Shown one piece after another: positions 1 through 9,507 of a stretch of DNA of 64,000 nucleotides. The stretch covers positions 1 through 64,000 of the forward strand of contig JAOAEE010000022.1 of assembly GCA_026416955.1 (NCBI GenBank), read 5' to 3'. The position numbers were made by a program, and so were the translations under genes. The notes under the pieces were generated by a model. The model did not search any database and was not told where the DNA came from. It saw only the letters and a program-made list of their open reading frames with translations. This DNA comes from Ignavibacteria bacterium. Lineage in GTDB: Bacteria; Bacteroidota; Ignavibacteria; Kapaibacteriales; UBA2268. Positions within the stretch are counted from its first letter, which is position 1, and each line of letters starts with the position of its first letter.

Positions 1-146
1 GAATACCAGATTTGGTAGAAATTGTTGCACCAGAATTATGCATATTTAGTCGAGTTTCAAGATTATGAGTGTATCCAGTATAGTATTTGTCTTTGGTTTC
101 AGAATAAAGAATATATACAAACCACAAGTGTTTCTTTCACTTTTTG

Positions 147-221
147 CGGGGCCGACGGGGCTCGAACCCGCGACCTCCAGTGTGACAGACTGGCGCTCTA
201 ACCATGCTGAGCTACGACCCC
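147..221 (-). tRNA. tRNA-Asp (anticodon GTC)
   Basis: Reverse complement GGGGTCGTAGCTCAG...CCAGTCTGTCACACTGG...GGTTCGAGCC...CGGCCCC folds as a cloverleaf; anticodon loop CTGTCAC; G73 discriminator; CCA not encoded. Confidence 0.95.
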
Positions 222-226
222 TTCAG

Positions 227-299
<73 letters not shown>

Positions 300-422
300 T
301 TTGTCAAATAACGCTTAATGCAAAAAACAAAATTAATAATTTTCATCAAAATTTCAAAGGTATTAATAGAAATTTTCGAATTATTTATTATTTTTGATTT
401 TGTAAAATTTTCTGGGTGATTT

Positions 423-965
423 ATGAAAAAATTCTTCGTTGTTCTTTCTACTATTTTGCTTTTTTCTTTTTCTTTCACATTTTCTCAGGAAACTAAACCA
501 AGAGTACCAAGTCAAATCTGGGGAATTGGTGCAGAGCTTCAAACTCAAGATGTCTTTGGTGGAACACTTGCATATGCAATTAATCCTGATATGCATATTG
601 GACTTAACTTCGGTTTACTTTTTGATGGAGGTTCAGAAGGTTCTGGAAGTTCCACCTATCTTACTTTTGGTCCATATTTTAAATATTTTTTACCCCAAAT
701 GCGAATGCGTTCCTTCTATCCTTTCATCAAGGCACAGTTCTTAGTTTCCACTGAATCAATCTCCTATAAGGACCCATATACACAGAAAACTAAAAGAACA
801 ACTAATACAGAAACAAAGTTAATAGGTTTCTTTGGCTCTGAATGGTTTCCAGTTTCATCTCTAGGAATATATGGTGGTATTCGAGTAATAGAACTGAACA
901 TCGACCCAGTTCAAATCAAACTTGGTATTGGCGCTGCAACAATTGGAATAGAATGGTTCTTATAG
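423..965 (+). CDS. Putative outer-membrane beta-barrel protein, signal peptide
   Basis: N-terminal signal peptide, glycine/aromatic-rich alternating strands, C-terminal aromatic residue (WFL). Confidence 0.55.
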   Translation: MKKFFVVLSTILLFSFSFTFSQETKPRVPSQIWGIGAELQTQDVFGGTLAYAINPDMHIGLNFGLLFDGGSEGSGSSTYLTFGPYFKYFLPQMRMRSFYPFIKAQFLVSTESISYKDPYTQKTKRTTNTETKLIGFFGSEWFPVSSLGIYGGIRVIELNIDPVQIKLGIGAATIGIEWFL

Positions 966-988
966 AATATTTAATTTCGTAGTTAACT

Positions 989-1020
989 AAAAAGAACAAG
1001 GGGCAAACCTTGTTCTTTTT
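989..1020. terminator. Bidirectional intrinsic terminator
   Basis: AAAAGAACAAGG-GGCAAA-CCTTGTTCTTTTT hairpin between convergent genes. Confidence 0.8.
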
Positions 1021-1040
1021 AAAAATTGGTAAAAAAATTT

Positions 1041-1454
1041 TTATTTCTTTTCACCGAAATTTCTAATTAACCAAATATCATCTTTCTTCTGAGTAATAAA
1101 AAAATACTTATATAAATAATCAAATTCTACAAAAATAAGATGCTCAGAATTATTAAGTGTGTCGATATTATACGAGGTTATTTGACGATTTGAAACACTT
1201 CGGCTAAACCTTTGAATTTTGTCTTGTAATTCAAAAAGATTTTCAGCTGTAAATGTGGTGTCGCTAACGATAAAAAGTTTGTCTACACCTTGTAGGTTAT
1301 CTTTTTTTACTTCATCAATAAAAAAGAAAATTGTTCCAATAGAGTTTTTAGGGTCTGGTTTAATTTCTGTCTTTTTTTTCTCAGTAAGTCTAATTAATTC
1401 GCAACTAACAAAAAGTAAGCCTATTAATAACAATGGTATAATAAACTTCTTCAT
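1041..1454 (-). CDS. Hypothetical lipoprotein
   Basis: Signal peptide with lipobox (LLFVSC); overlaps the upstream hydrolase gene by 4 nt. Confidence 0.55.
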   Translation of the reverse strand: MKKFIIPLLLIGLLFVSCELIRLTEKKKTEIKPDPKNSIGTIFFFIDEVKKDNLQGVDKLFIVSDTTFTAENLFELQDKIQRFSRSVSNRQITSYNIDTLNNSEHLIFVEFDYLYKYFFITQKKDDIWLIRNFGEKK

Positions 1455-2293
1455 ATTTTTAAAAACCTTAATGTTTCATCAATAACTTTAAATAATGGGG
1501 GGGTAGGTTTTTCAAATGGATGTTCAACCCCAAAAGTATGACCAGTATTTTCAATTAATTTGAGTTCAACAAATGGATTTTTTGATTTTCTTATCAAATC
1601 AATAATTTCTCTTTTAGGGACTGTTAAATCTTCCTCGCCGTGAATAAATAAAATTGGAACAGAAATTCTTGAAATAAAGTTTTCGAGAAAATAATTAGAG
1701 TTGATAAGGTCTTGGTAGTAAGTATAGTTTATTTTCAGTTCTTGACCAGTACGACTATTGGTGAAAAACCAAACTCCGTTTTTTTCCCATTCCTCAATTT
1801 GCCTTTTTGTATATCGAAAAAGAGTTCCCACAGTTCCAAGAAGAACAATTTTCTCTACTGAGCCGAATTCAGCAGCGTAAATAAGCGAAACTGCTCCACC
1901 AAGAGATTGCCCAATCAAAAATATTTGAGAAGAATCAATATGATTCACTATACTCTGGGGAAAAATTTCTTTTGATTTGATATGTTCAACTAAAATATGT
2001 AATTCTTTTACTTCCTGAGAAATCGTAAAGGAAGCGAACTTGTCGACATCGAGGAACCAATCCTTTGAAGTATCAATAATGTCGGTTGAAAAATTGTAGG
2101 AAATAACCACAAATTCTTCTGAAGCAATTTTTTCGGAAAGGAAAGGTATAAAACCCCAGTCTTTGTGTCCCGTAAAACCGTGTGTTACAATTACTACTGG
2201 TAATGATGATGAAACAATTTCTGGAAACCTTACATCACCTACTATCTTATCCTGATTAGAAATATTTATTTCGAATGTTTTTTTATCTACCAT
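1451..2293 (-). CDS. Alpha/beta hydrolase (serine aminopeptidase S33-like)
   Basis: THGFTGHKD oxyanion motif, GQSLGG nucleophile elbow, GEEDLTVP acid and GHTFG histidine. Confidence 0.85.
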   Translation of the reverse strand: MVDKKTFEINISNQDKIVGDVRFPEIVSSSLPVVIVTHGFTGHKDWGFIPFLSEKIASEEFVVISYNFSTDIIDTSKDWFLDVDKFASFTISQEVKELHILVEHIKSKEIFPQSIVNHIDSSQIFLIGQSLGGAVSLIYAAEFGSVEKIVLLGTVGTLFRYTKRQIEEWEKNGVWFFTNSRTGQELKINYTYYQDLINSNYFLENFISRISVPILFIHGEEDLTVPKREIIDLIRKSKNPFVELKLIENTGHTFGVEHPFEKPTPPLFKVIDETLRFLKI

Positions 2294-2298
2294 AAAGG

Positions 2299-4125
2299 TT
2301 ACCGGGCAACCAATTTAACTTTAAAAGTCATTTCTTTCCCAGAGCGAATGATTACTACATCAACTATATCGTTTGGTTTGAATTCTTGAAGTAGAAATGT
2401 TAAATCCTGTAAATTTTTGACAGTTTTACCACCAAATTTAGTAATAATATCGTCTGATTGTAAGCCAGCTTTTTCAGCAGGACTTCCGGAAGTCACTCCA
2501 GAAATTTTTAAACCTAATGGATTATCTTCGAAGTTTGGAACTATGCCAAACCATACTTTTGCATATCCTGGTGCCCCGCTCTTCCCTTCTTTTTTTTCAA
2601 CCGGGGTGATAATATAATCGGGTTTATCGAACGAATTACCATACCTTTCAATTACTTTTTTAGCAAAATTAGAAGTTTTGATAATTCCATCACAATCAAT
2701 TTTTTCTGCATCATCAGAAGGAAGGTGATAATCACCGTGAGCACCTGTAAACAAAAAAAGAACTGGAATTTTGGCAGAATAAAAAGAAGAATGGTCGCTT
2801 GGACCATATCCTTCACTTCCTTTTGTTAAAATCAAAGAATCAATTATGGCGACTGAATCAACTACTTTATCGAATGTTGTCGAAGAACCAGTACCAAAAA
2901 CATTTAGTTTATTTTCTTTCATTCTCCCAACCATATCGAAATTCAACATTAAAACAATCTTATCAACGGGAACAGGTGAATTTTTCACAAAGAAAGAGGA
3001 ACCTAAAATTCCTTGCTCTTCTGCATTGAATCCTACAACCACGATTGACCTTTTAATTGGGTTTTTTGCAAAATACTCTGCGAGATGTAGGATTGCTGCT
3101 ACTCCTGATGCATTATCGTCTGCTCCATTGTGAATTGCTGGCACCTTCCCTCTATAAAGAGAATTTTCACCTCCCCAACCAATGTGGTCGAAATGTGCTC
3201 CAAGAACAATATACTCGTTGGATAAAACTGGGTCGGTTCCTGGAATTAAACCAAATACATTCGGTATTTGAACCGTTTCTTTTTCGATATCAACTGTTAT
3301 TGTAACTCTTGTATCTGGAATGTGAAAACTTTTTGGTTTCTTTGTTTTTTGAAGTTCCATTTCCGTTGGATACAAGTTAGCATTTTTAGGAAAGAATTTT
3401 GCTATTTCTGTTCGATTTGCTTGAACGACAATAATACCAGAAGGTTTGGCAAAAGTTGATACTCTAAGAGGATAAAAAACATTAGCAGAATCGCTTTGCA
3501 CCTTTACGAAAATTACACCAATTGCCCCATGCTCTCGAGCGTTCATTGCTTTGTAACTCAATTTGGAATAAGGTACGAAACGCTCATCTTTGGGTTGCCC
3601 CTCAGCAGAATCAGTAAGAACAATTACAATCTTTCCTTTTACATCGATTCCCTCGTAATCGTCATAACCAATGTCCTTTGCAGTAATACCATATCCCGCA
3701 AAGACAACTTCACCGGTTACCGTACCGTTTTCTGAAATTGGGAGTGGCTGGAATTCCACACCAACATTCCATTTTTTAGGAATACTTTTCCACATTTCCC
3801 GTGGTACTCCGGGTTTTTCAATTAGTTTATCCCAAACAATTGAGTTCTTTTCGGAGAGTTTATAGGAAACTGGAAAAGGGAAAGTATGTCTGAAGGTATT
3901 TCCAATGGGTTTCAATCCAAATTCTTTAAATTTCATTTCAATAAAATCTGCTGCTTTGTAGTTACCTAAAGTTCCGGGATAACGACCTTCGAGTTCGTCA
4001 GAAGCAAGAAACCTAACATACTCGGATACCTTAATTGCCTCAGAAGTTGTAGCCTTTTGGGTAAATAGGTTATAGTTGATTAACAAAATTAAAAGGTTAA
4101 TGGTTATTATTAAGTTCTTTGCCAT
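2299..4125 (-). CDS. M28 family zinc aminopeptidase with PA-type insert and C-terminal PDZ domain
   Basis: GAHFDHIG, NGADDNASGVA, NAEEQG, NFDMVGR and HLPSDDAEKID motifs; C-terminal GVTSGSPAEKAGLQSDDIITKFGG PDZ. Confidence 0.92.
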   Translation of the reverse strand: MAKNLIITINLLILLINYNLFTQKATTSEAIKVSEYVRFLASDELEGRYPGTLGNYKAADFIEMKFKEFGLKPIGNTFRHTFPFPVSYKLSEKNSIVWDKLIEKPGVPREMWKSIPKKWNVGVEFQPLPISENGTVTGEVVFAGYGITAKDIGYDDYEGIDVKGKIVIVLTDSAEGQPKDERFVPYSKLSYKAMNAREHGAIGVIFVKVQSDSANVFYPLRVSTFAKPSGIIVVQANRTEIAKFFPKNANLYPTEMELQKTKKPKSFHIPDTRVTITVDIEKETVQIPNVFGLIPGTDPVLSNEYIVLGAHFDHIGWGGENSLYRGKVPAIHNGADDNASGVAAILHLAEYFAKNPIKRSIVVVGFNAEEQGILGSSFFVKNSPVPVDKIVLMLNFDMVGRMKENKLNVFGTGSSTTFDKVVDSVAIIDSLILTKGSEGYGPSDHSSFYSAKIPVLFLFTGAHGDYHLPSDDAEKIDCDGIIKTSNFAKKVIERYGNSFDKPDYIITPVEKKEGKSGAPGYAKVWFGIVPNFEDNPLGLKISGVTSGSPAEKAGLQSDDIITKFGGKTVKNLQDLTFLLQEFKPNDIVDVVIIRSGKEMTFKVKLVAR

Positions 4126-4143
4126 AGTTACCCCTCTTAATTT

Positions 4144-5076
4144 CTAAAATTTTTTGAAAAGATTAAACCAAGGTGACTTTTGGATGTATTCCTTTGGATT
4201 CTCGACTAAGGAAATTAAGTAATCTCCGGTAGTAAAAACAAACCATTTGTAGTCATCGTCACTGAAAATTACACTGTCTATCTTTGGGGCTGGATTATAA
4301 AAATTTACAACAAAAATTTTATCTTCGAAAACACCAAAATCCACTGTAGTAAAGTCTAAATTTAATAAATTACATAGTTTAAAGGCTAAGTTTTCAATCT
4401 CTCGCTTATGCGAAGGGTTGAGCACTTTACTTTCGTTACCATAACGCGAGACGAGAGGCTTATTCGAATCGTAGTTGAAAATTTTAACATACTTCTTACC
4501 AATCACAAAAGCTCTGTAAAAACTTGAAAAATCATAGACTTTTTGAACGACCAATTGCTTTGAACCAGAAATATCGTACGCAGAGAAAAATTCCAGTGGA
4601 TTAAAAACCTTGTATGTAAAGTTCTCGGTACCAATCATATTCAATCGAAGATACATAGGGAAGCCAATGTAATCGAACAATTCCGACCAATTCAAAGGGT
4701 AAATCAAATTCTTAAATGTATCAGATGTTGTTCCCATTGGGTGTTGTTTTGTAGGAATAAGTGCAGTTTCTGGAACATTAAAACCCAATTCTTTTGCTAT
4801 AGAAAGTTGAAAAAAATAATCTTCAAAACACTTTAAAAACGGATTATTAATAACAATAACATCGGATAATACCATTGTTTTTAATATCGATTGGTACATT
4901 GGTACATCGCGACTAACTCTGTCGAAAATTAAGTCGAAATTTGTCTTATCTTCTAATTTTTGTATACCTACTTTAACTAATTCTGCAATGACATCACTTT
5001 GTTTAGAATTAATATAATCTATTAATGAAAAGGGAAATGAAATATCAGAACCACAGAAGATTCCTATTTTTTTCAT
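4144..5076 (-). CDS. ATP-grasp-like protein (RimK/glutathione synthetase-like fold), substrate unknown
   Basis: Overall pattern: N-terminal FCGSD.., central GFPMYLRLNMIGTENFTYKV, late VDFGVFEDKIFVVNFYNPAP resembling ATP-grasp metal-binding strand. Confidence 0.5.
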   Translation of the reverse strand: MKKIGIFCGSDISFPFSLIDYINSKQSDVIAELVKVGIQKLEDKTNFDLIFDRVSRDVPMYQSILKTMVLSDVIVINNPFLKCFEDYFFQLSIAKELGFNVPETALIPTKQHPMGTTSDTFKNLIYPLNWSELFDYIGFPMYLRLNMIGTENFTYKVFNPLEFFSAYDISGSKQLVVQKVYDFSSFYRAFVIGKKYVKIFNYDSNKPLVSRYGNESKVLNPSHKREIENLAFKLCNLLNLDFTTVDFGVFEDKIFVVNFYNPAPKIDSVIFSDDDYKWFVFTTGDYLISLVENPKEYIQKSPWFNLFKKF

Positions 5077-5200
5077 ATTTACCTCATAAATCTACTTTTT
5101 GAAAATGCAAAATAACTATTTTAGTTTAACTTAAAATCTAACTTTAAAACGAGATTTACATTTAACTTAGTTAATTTTGTTTTTTTAATATTGTTTAAAT

Positions 5201-7243
5201 ATGGAAAAGAGATTTTTTGAAGAATTTGAGAAAGCAAACTTTGAAGATTGGCAAAAAGAAGTCGAAAAGGTTCTTAAAGGTAAACCGTTTGATAATTTAT
5301 TTTCGAAGACCTTAGATAATATTACCATTAAACCTTTGTATTCAAAGGAAGATATTCCTAACCTTTCTAAAAACGAACTTCCAGGTTTACCCAATTTCGT
5401 GCGTTCCTTTAAAATTGATGGAAACAGATTACAACCTTGGAAAATCATTCAACGAATTAACACACCGCACCCTAAAAATGCAAACATCTTGATTCAAAAC
5501 GAGATTAAGTTTGGTTCAGATGGATTTGTCATTTCTCACTTCAATTACGATTTAGAAAAACCTTGTGGAATTGTTATTGATTCAATCACCGATTTTGAAG
5601 AACTTTTCGATAACTTAGATTTTTCCAAGATCAGTTTTCATTTTGAAACAAACTTTCCGGTTGAGTTTCTTTCTTTCTTTCTTGCTTATTTGGAAAAAAA
5701 TTCCATTCCATCCGATAAGCTTGTAGGCTCGATAAATAATACTCTTCTGAAAAACCTTCTTGCTGAAGGGAAGTTTTTAGAAACTGGCAACATTTCAGAA
5801 AACTTTATGTTTCCAATTTTCGACATTTGCAAAAAATATCTTCCCAATTTTAAATCGGTGGTAATAGATGGTACATTTTTCTATGAATCAGGTGCAAATA
5901 CAGTACAGGAACTTGCTTTTATCCTAAGTTCAGCTGTTGAAAGCCTTAAGATTTTTTCTCAAAAAGAGTCAAACATAGAGGAAGTTCTTAGTAAGGTTTT
6001 GTTCAAAGTATCAATTGGTAGCGATATATTCTTAAATCTTGCTAAACTACGAGCATTGAGATTACTTTGGTCAACAGTGCTAGATTTTTTAAATCTAAAT
6101 ACAAATAAATTGTATTTCCCAATCTATGCTGTAACAACTCTAAGAAATAAAAGCAACCTCGACGTTTTCGTAAATATGCTTCGCAATACTTGCGAAACAT
6201 TTACTGCAATACTTGGAACTGCTGATTACATTGAGGTTACACCTTATGATTTCTTTTCAAACGATGCAAATGAATTCTCTCTGCGAAACGCAAGGAATAC
6301 CAATTTAGTTTTAAAAGAAGAGCATAATCTTTGCGAAGTAATCGACCCCGCTGGTGGTTCTTGGTTCTTGGAAGCATTAACATTTGAACTCGCTCAGAAA
6401 GCTCTTGAACTATTTAAGGAAATTGAACGTTCGGGTGGTTTATTCCAAAACATTATTAACGGAAGTATACAAAAGTTCATCTTCGAAAACAAACAAAAGG
6501 TTCTTGTTAAATTCGCGAAAAGAGAAAATATCTTAGTTGGCGTAAATAAATTTCCAAACCCAGAAGATAAACTCGGAATTCCAAATATGATGAAAGAAAA
6601 ATACGATAAGATTCTTCAAGAAAAAATCATCGACAAATCTCCCAAGCAAAGTATTCGTAATCAAAATGTAATTGATACTTCAAGCCCATTAGAGAAAGCA
6701 AAGATGTTTCCAAACATACATTCTATCGTGTTTTCAAAAGAATACATTAATAATGCGTTAGGAGTAGAGAAACTACCTTTGTTCCGAGAAGCAGAAGAGT
6801 TTGAAAAACTTCGAAATCTTTCGCTGGATTATAAAACGAGATTTGGAACTTTACCCAAAGTATTGATTATTCCTTACGACAAGATTTCGGATTTCCGCGA
6901 GCGTTTGGACTTTACAAAAGACTTTTTCAATGTTGGTGGCTTCGAAGTCACTACTTCCGACAGCATTTCTTTGATCGAAGATGCATTTAATGTTTTTTCC
7001 GAAAAGAATCCCAATATTATAGTCTTTTGTGCAAAGAATGATAAATATCCTGAATTTGTTCCACGCCTTGCTTCTTTAATTAAAAAGGCCAAACCTTTGA
7101 CCATTACTGTCCTTGCCGGCTTACCTTCAAGCGAAGAAATTGAGCTTTATCGAAACAACGGTGTTGATGAGTTTATACACATAAAATCCGATATTGTTGA
7201 AGTTTTGAACAAGTTTTATTTACTGCTTCTTGGGGGAAGATAA
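5201..7243 (+). CDS. mutA: Methylmalonyl-CoA mutase, small (non-catalytic) subunit-like
   Basis: FANTVQELAFILSSAVE-type core, VIDPAGGSWFLEALT motif; C-terminal B12-like domain lacks DxHxxG. Confidence 0.85.
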   Translation: MEKRFFEEFEKANFEDWQKEVEKVLKGKPFDNLFSKTLDNITIKPLYSKEDIPNLSKNELPGLPNFVRSFKIDGNRLQPWKIIQRINTPHPKNANILIQNEIKFGSDGFVISHFNYDLEKPCGIVIDSITDFEELFDNLDFSKISFHFETNFPVEFLSFFLAYLEKNSIPSDKLVGSINNTLLKNLLAEGKFLETGNISENFMFPIFDICKKYLPNFKSVVIDGTFFYESGANTVQELAFILSSAVESLKIFSQKESNIEEVLSKVLFKVSIGSDIFLNLAKLRALRLLWSTVLDFLNLNTNKLYFPIYAVTTLRNKSNLDVFVNMLRNTCETFTAILGTADYIEVTPYDFFSNDANEFSLRNARNTNLVLKEEHNLCEVIDPAGGSWFLEALTFELAQKALELFKEIERSGGLFQNIINGSIQKFIFENKQKVLVKFAKRENILVGVNKFPNPEDKLGIPNMMKEKYDKILQEKIIDKSPKQSIRNQNVIDTSSPLEKAKMFPNIHSIVFSKEYINNALGVEKLPLFREAEEFEKLRNLSLDYKTRFGTLPKVLIIPYDKISDFRERLDFTKDFFNVGGFEVTTSDSISLIEDAFNVFSEKNPNIIVFCAKNDKYPEFVPRLASLIKKAKPLTITVLAGLPSSEEIELYRNNGVDEFIHIKSDIVEVLNKFYLLLLGGR

Positions 7244-7312
7244 TAAGTTATTCCAATTGTAATTAATGGGAAATTTTTTCGTTTTTTAATCTACAAAAAA
7301 TATTGAGTAGAA

Positions 7313-7762
7313 ATGGAGCTAAGGAAAATACATAGTGGGAAACAACTGATTTTCTATTCCCCTAATTTCGAAACGAAGGTAGAGTTGAATTTTGCTGGCT
7401 TTTCAGTTCCAGCGGGTTTCCCTTCCCCTGCGGAGGAATATATAGAACCAAAGTTAGACTTAAACCAGTTTTTGATAAAACATCCAACAGCAACATTTTT
7501 TGTACGTGTCCAAGGGAATTCAATGGTTAATGCTGGTATTCACGACGGAGATATATTAATCGTTGACCGTGCGGTAGAACCCAAGAACGGAGATATTGCA
7601 GTTTGTGTAATTGACGGAGAATTTACTGTAAAAAGGCTACAAATACAGAACAATGAATTGTTTCTCGCCCCGGAAAATGGGGATTTCAAACCAATTAAGG
7701 TTACTCAATTCCAAGATTTCAAGGTATGGGGTGTTGTTACTTTTGTCATTCATAAGCCCTAA
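7313..7762 (+). CDS. umuD: UmuD-like S24 autoprotease
   Basis: Cleavage-site-like AGFPSPAEEY, catalytic GNSM serine and FTVKRL lysine; directly upstream of umuC. Confidence 0.93.
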   Translation: MELRKIHSGKQLIFYSPNFETKVELNFAGFSVPAGFPSPAEEYIEPKLDLNQFLIKHPTATFFVRVQGNSMVNAGIHDGDILIVDRAVEPKNGDIAVCVIDGEFTVKRLQIQNNELFLAPENGDFKPIKVTQFQDFKVWGVVTFVIHKP

Positions 7763-7768
7763 ACAAAG

Positions 7769-9070
7769 ATGCTTGCACTTGTGGATTGCAATAATTTTTA
7801 TGTTTCTTGCGAAAGAGTTTTTAATCCTAAACTCGAAAATCGCCCAGTTGTTGTTCTTTCAAACAACGATGGATGTATTGTTGCTCGTTCCGAGGAAGCA
7901 AAAGCGCTTGGAATTCCTATGGGCGCTCCTTTATTTCAATATAAAGAATTTCTTGATAAAAATAATGTAATTGCTCTTTCCTCGAATTATACCCTTTACG
8001 GAGATATGTCTGAAAGGGTAATGAACACACTTGCACAATTTACCCCTAGCATTGAAATTTACTCTATCGACGAGGCTTTTTTGGATTTATCCAAACTTGC
8101 AAACATTGGAACAGATTCACATAAATTGTTTGACTATGGAATGAAAATAAAGCAAACTGTATATAAATGGACTGGAATCCCAGTTTCAATTGGAATTTCG
8201 CATACAAAAGTACTATCGAAAGTTGCCTCGAAAATTGCAAAGAAGAACAAGGGTGTTTGTGTACTAAATTCCCAAGAAGAAATTAAAGAAGCATTGGCAA
8301 ACTTCGATATCGAAGATATTTGGGGTATTGGAAGAGCGTATACTAATTTTTTACGCAAAAACAAAATTAATACCGCATACGAATTTGCTTCTGCTCCAGA
8401 CCATTGGATTCAAAAACATTTAACAATCGTTGGTTTAAGAATTGCCAAAGAACTACGAGGAGAAAAATGTATAGATATCGAAGACCAACCTGTCCCACGG
8501 AAGTCTGTTGGTTCGCAAAAATCATTTGGCGAACTACAAACCGACTTTTTTGTTCTTTTCAATGCTCTTTCATCCTACATTGACGAATGTTCAAGAAAGC
8601 TTAGAAGCCAAAAAAGTGTTGCAAACATTATGGGTGTTTTCGTTGCAACAAATCCTTTTAATCCAAATGAACCACAATATTTCCAGAGCAAATTTGTAAG
8701 ACTCCCTGTCCCATCCAATTTTACTGGTGAACTTATTCGCTACGGATATTCACTTTTGAAAGAGATTTTTCGAGAAGGCTACAAATATAAAAGGGTTGGG
8801 GTAATTTTTTCCGGTTTGAGTTCTCAGGATTCTTTTCAATACAATCTTTTCGATAGGCTAAACAGAGAAAAAGTTTTTAGATTGATGGAAATTTATGATT
8901 CTATTAATAAAAAATACGGAAAAGGTACTTTGAGGTTTTCTGCCCAAGGAACAAATAAAGTTTGGAAAATGAAACAAGAACATCTTTCTGAACATTTTAC
9001 AACCGAATGGGAAGAAATTCTTACAATTAATTTAGACCATTTTTCCAAAAATAGTAGTGTTAATTTATGA
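7769..9070 (+). CDS. umuC: Y-family DNA polymerase V catalytic subunit UmuC
   Basis: [36 protein letters not shown] motifs; C-terminal DUF4113-like region. Confidence 0.95.
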   Translation: MLALVDCNNFYVSCERVFNPKLENRPVVVLSNNDGCIVARSEEAKALGIPMGAPLFQYKEFLDKNNVIALSSNYTLYGDMSERVMNTLAQFTPSIEIYSIDEAFLDLSKLANIGTDSHKLFDYGMKIKQTVYKWTGIPVSIGISHTKVLSKVASKIAKKNKGVCVLNSQEEIKEALANFDIEDIWGIGRAYTNFLRKNKINTAYEFASAPDHWIQKHLTIVGLRIAKELRGEKCIDIEDQPVPRKSVGSQKSFGELQTDFFVLFNALSSYIDECSRKLRSQKSVANIMGVFVATNPFNPNEPQYFQSKFVRLPVPSNFTGELIRYGYSLLKEIFREGYKYKRVGVIFSGLSSQDSFQYNLFDRLNREKVFRLMEIYDSINKKYGKGTLRFSAQGTNKVWKMKQEHLSEHFTTEWEEILTINLDHFSKNSSVNL

Positions 9071-9486
9071 AAATACTTATTTTATGTACTGGAAATTCTT
9101 GTCGAAGCCAAATGGCGGAAGGTTTTCTTCGTAGTTTCGACACAAAACTAAGCGTCTTTTCCGCAGGTACTAATCCAGAAAAGGAGATAAATCCTTTTGC
9201 AGTCGAGGTAATGAAAGAAATTGGTATCGATATCTCATCTCAATATCCGAAGGACGTATCAGTTTTTCTCGACCAAGAGTTTGATTACGTAATCACAGTA
9301 TGCGACAATGCAAAAGAAACTTGTCCAAATTTCACTGGAAATGTAAAGAATCGTTTGCATATTGGATTTGAAGACCCAGCCAAAGCCCGTGGTCCAAAAG
9401 AAGAAGTTCTACCTGTCTATCGGAGAATACGAGACCAAATTAGGGAATCGTTCTGGAAACTTTACACAGAGAAACTTCGTAGTTAA
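9067..9486 (+). CDS. Arsenate reductase / low-molecular-weight protein tyrosine phosphatase family
   Basis: CTGNSCRS (CX5R) P-loop, [10 protein letters not shown] cysteines, [13 protein letters not shown] overlap with umuC. Confidence 0.88.
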   Translation: MKILILCTGNSCRSQMAEGFLRSFDTKLSVFSAGTNPEKEINPFAVEVMKEIGIDISSQYPKDVSVFLDQEFDYVITVCDNAKETCPNFTGNVKNRLHIGFEDPAKARGPKEEVLPVYRRIRDQIRESFWKLYTEKLRS

Positions 9487-9507
9487 TTAATTTAAACAAT
9501 TATTATT

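Noticed and set aside
2417-3865. Several plus-strand ORFs opposite the M28 peptidase gene
   Set aside because: Shadow ORFs antisense to a strongly supported coding gene; no recognisable motifs.
7244-7312. Possible LexA/SOS box upstream of umuD
   Set aside because: No convincing palindrome found by eye; lineage-specific SOS box unknown here.
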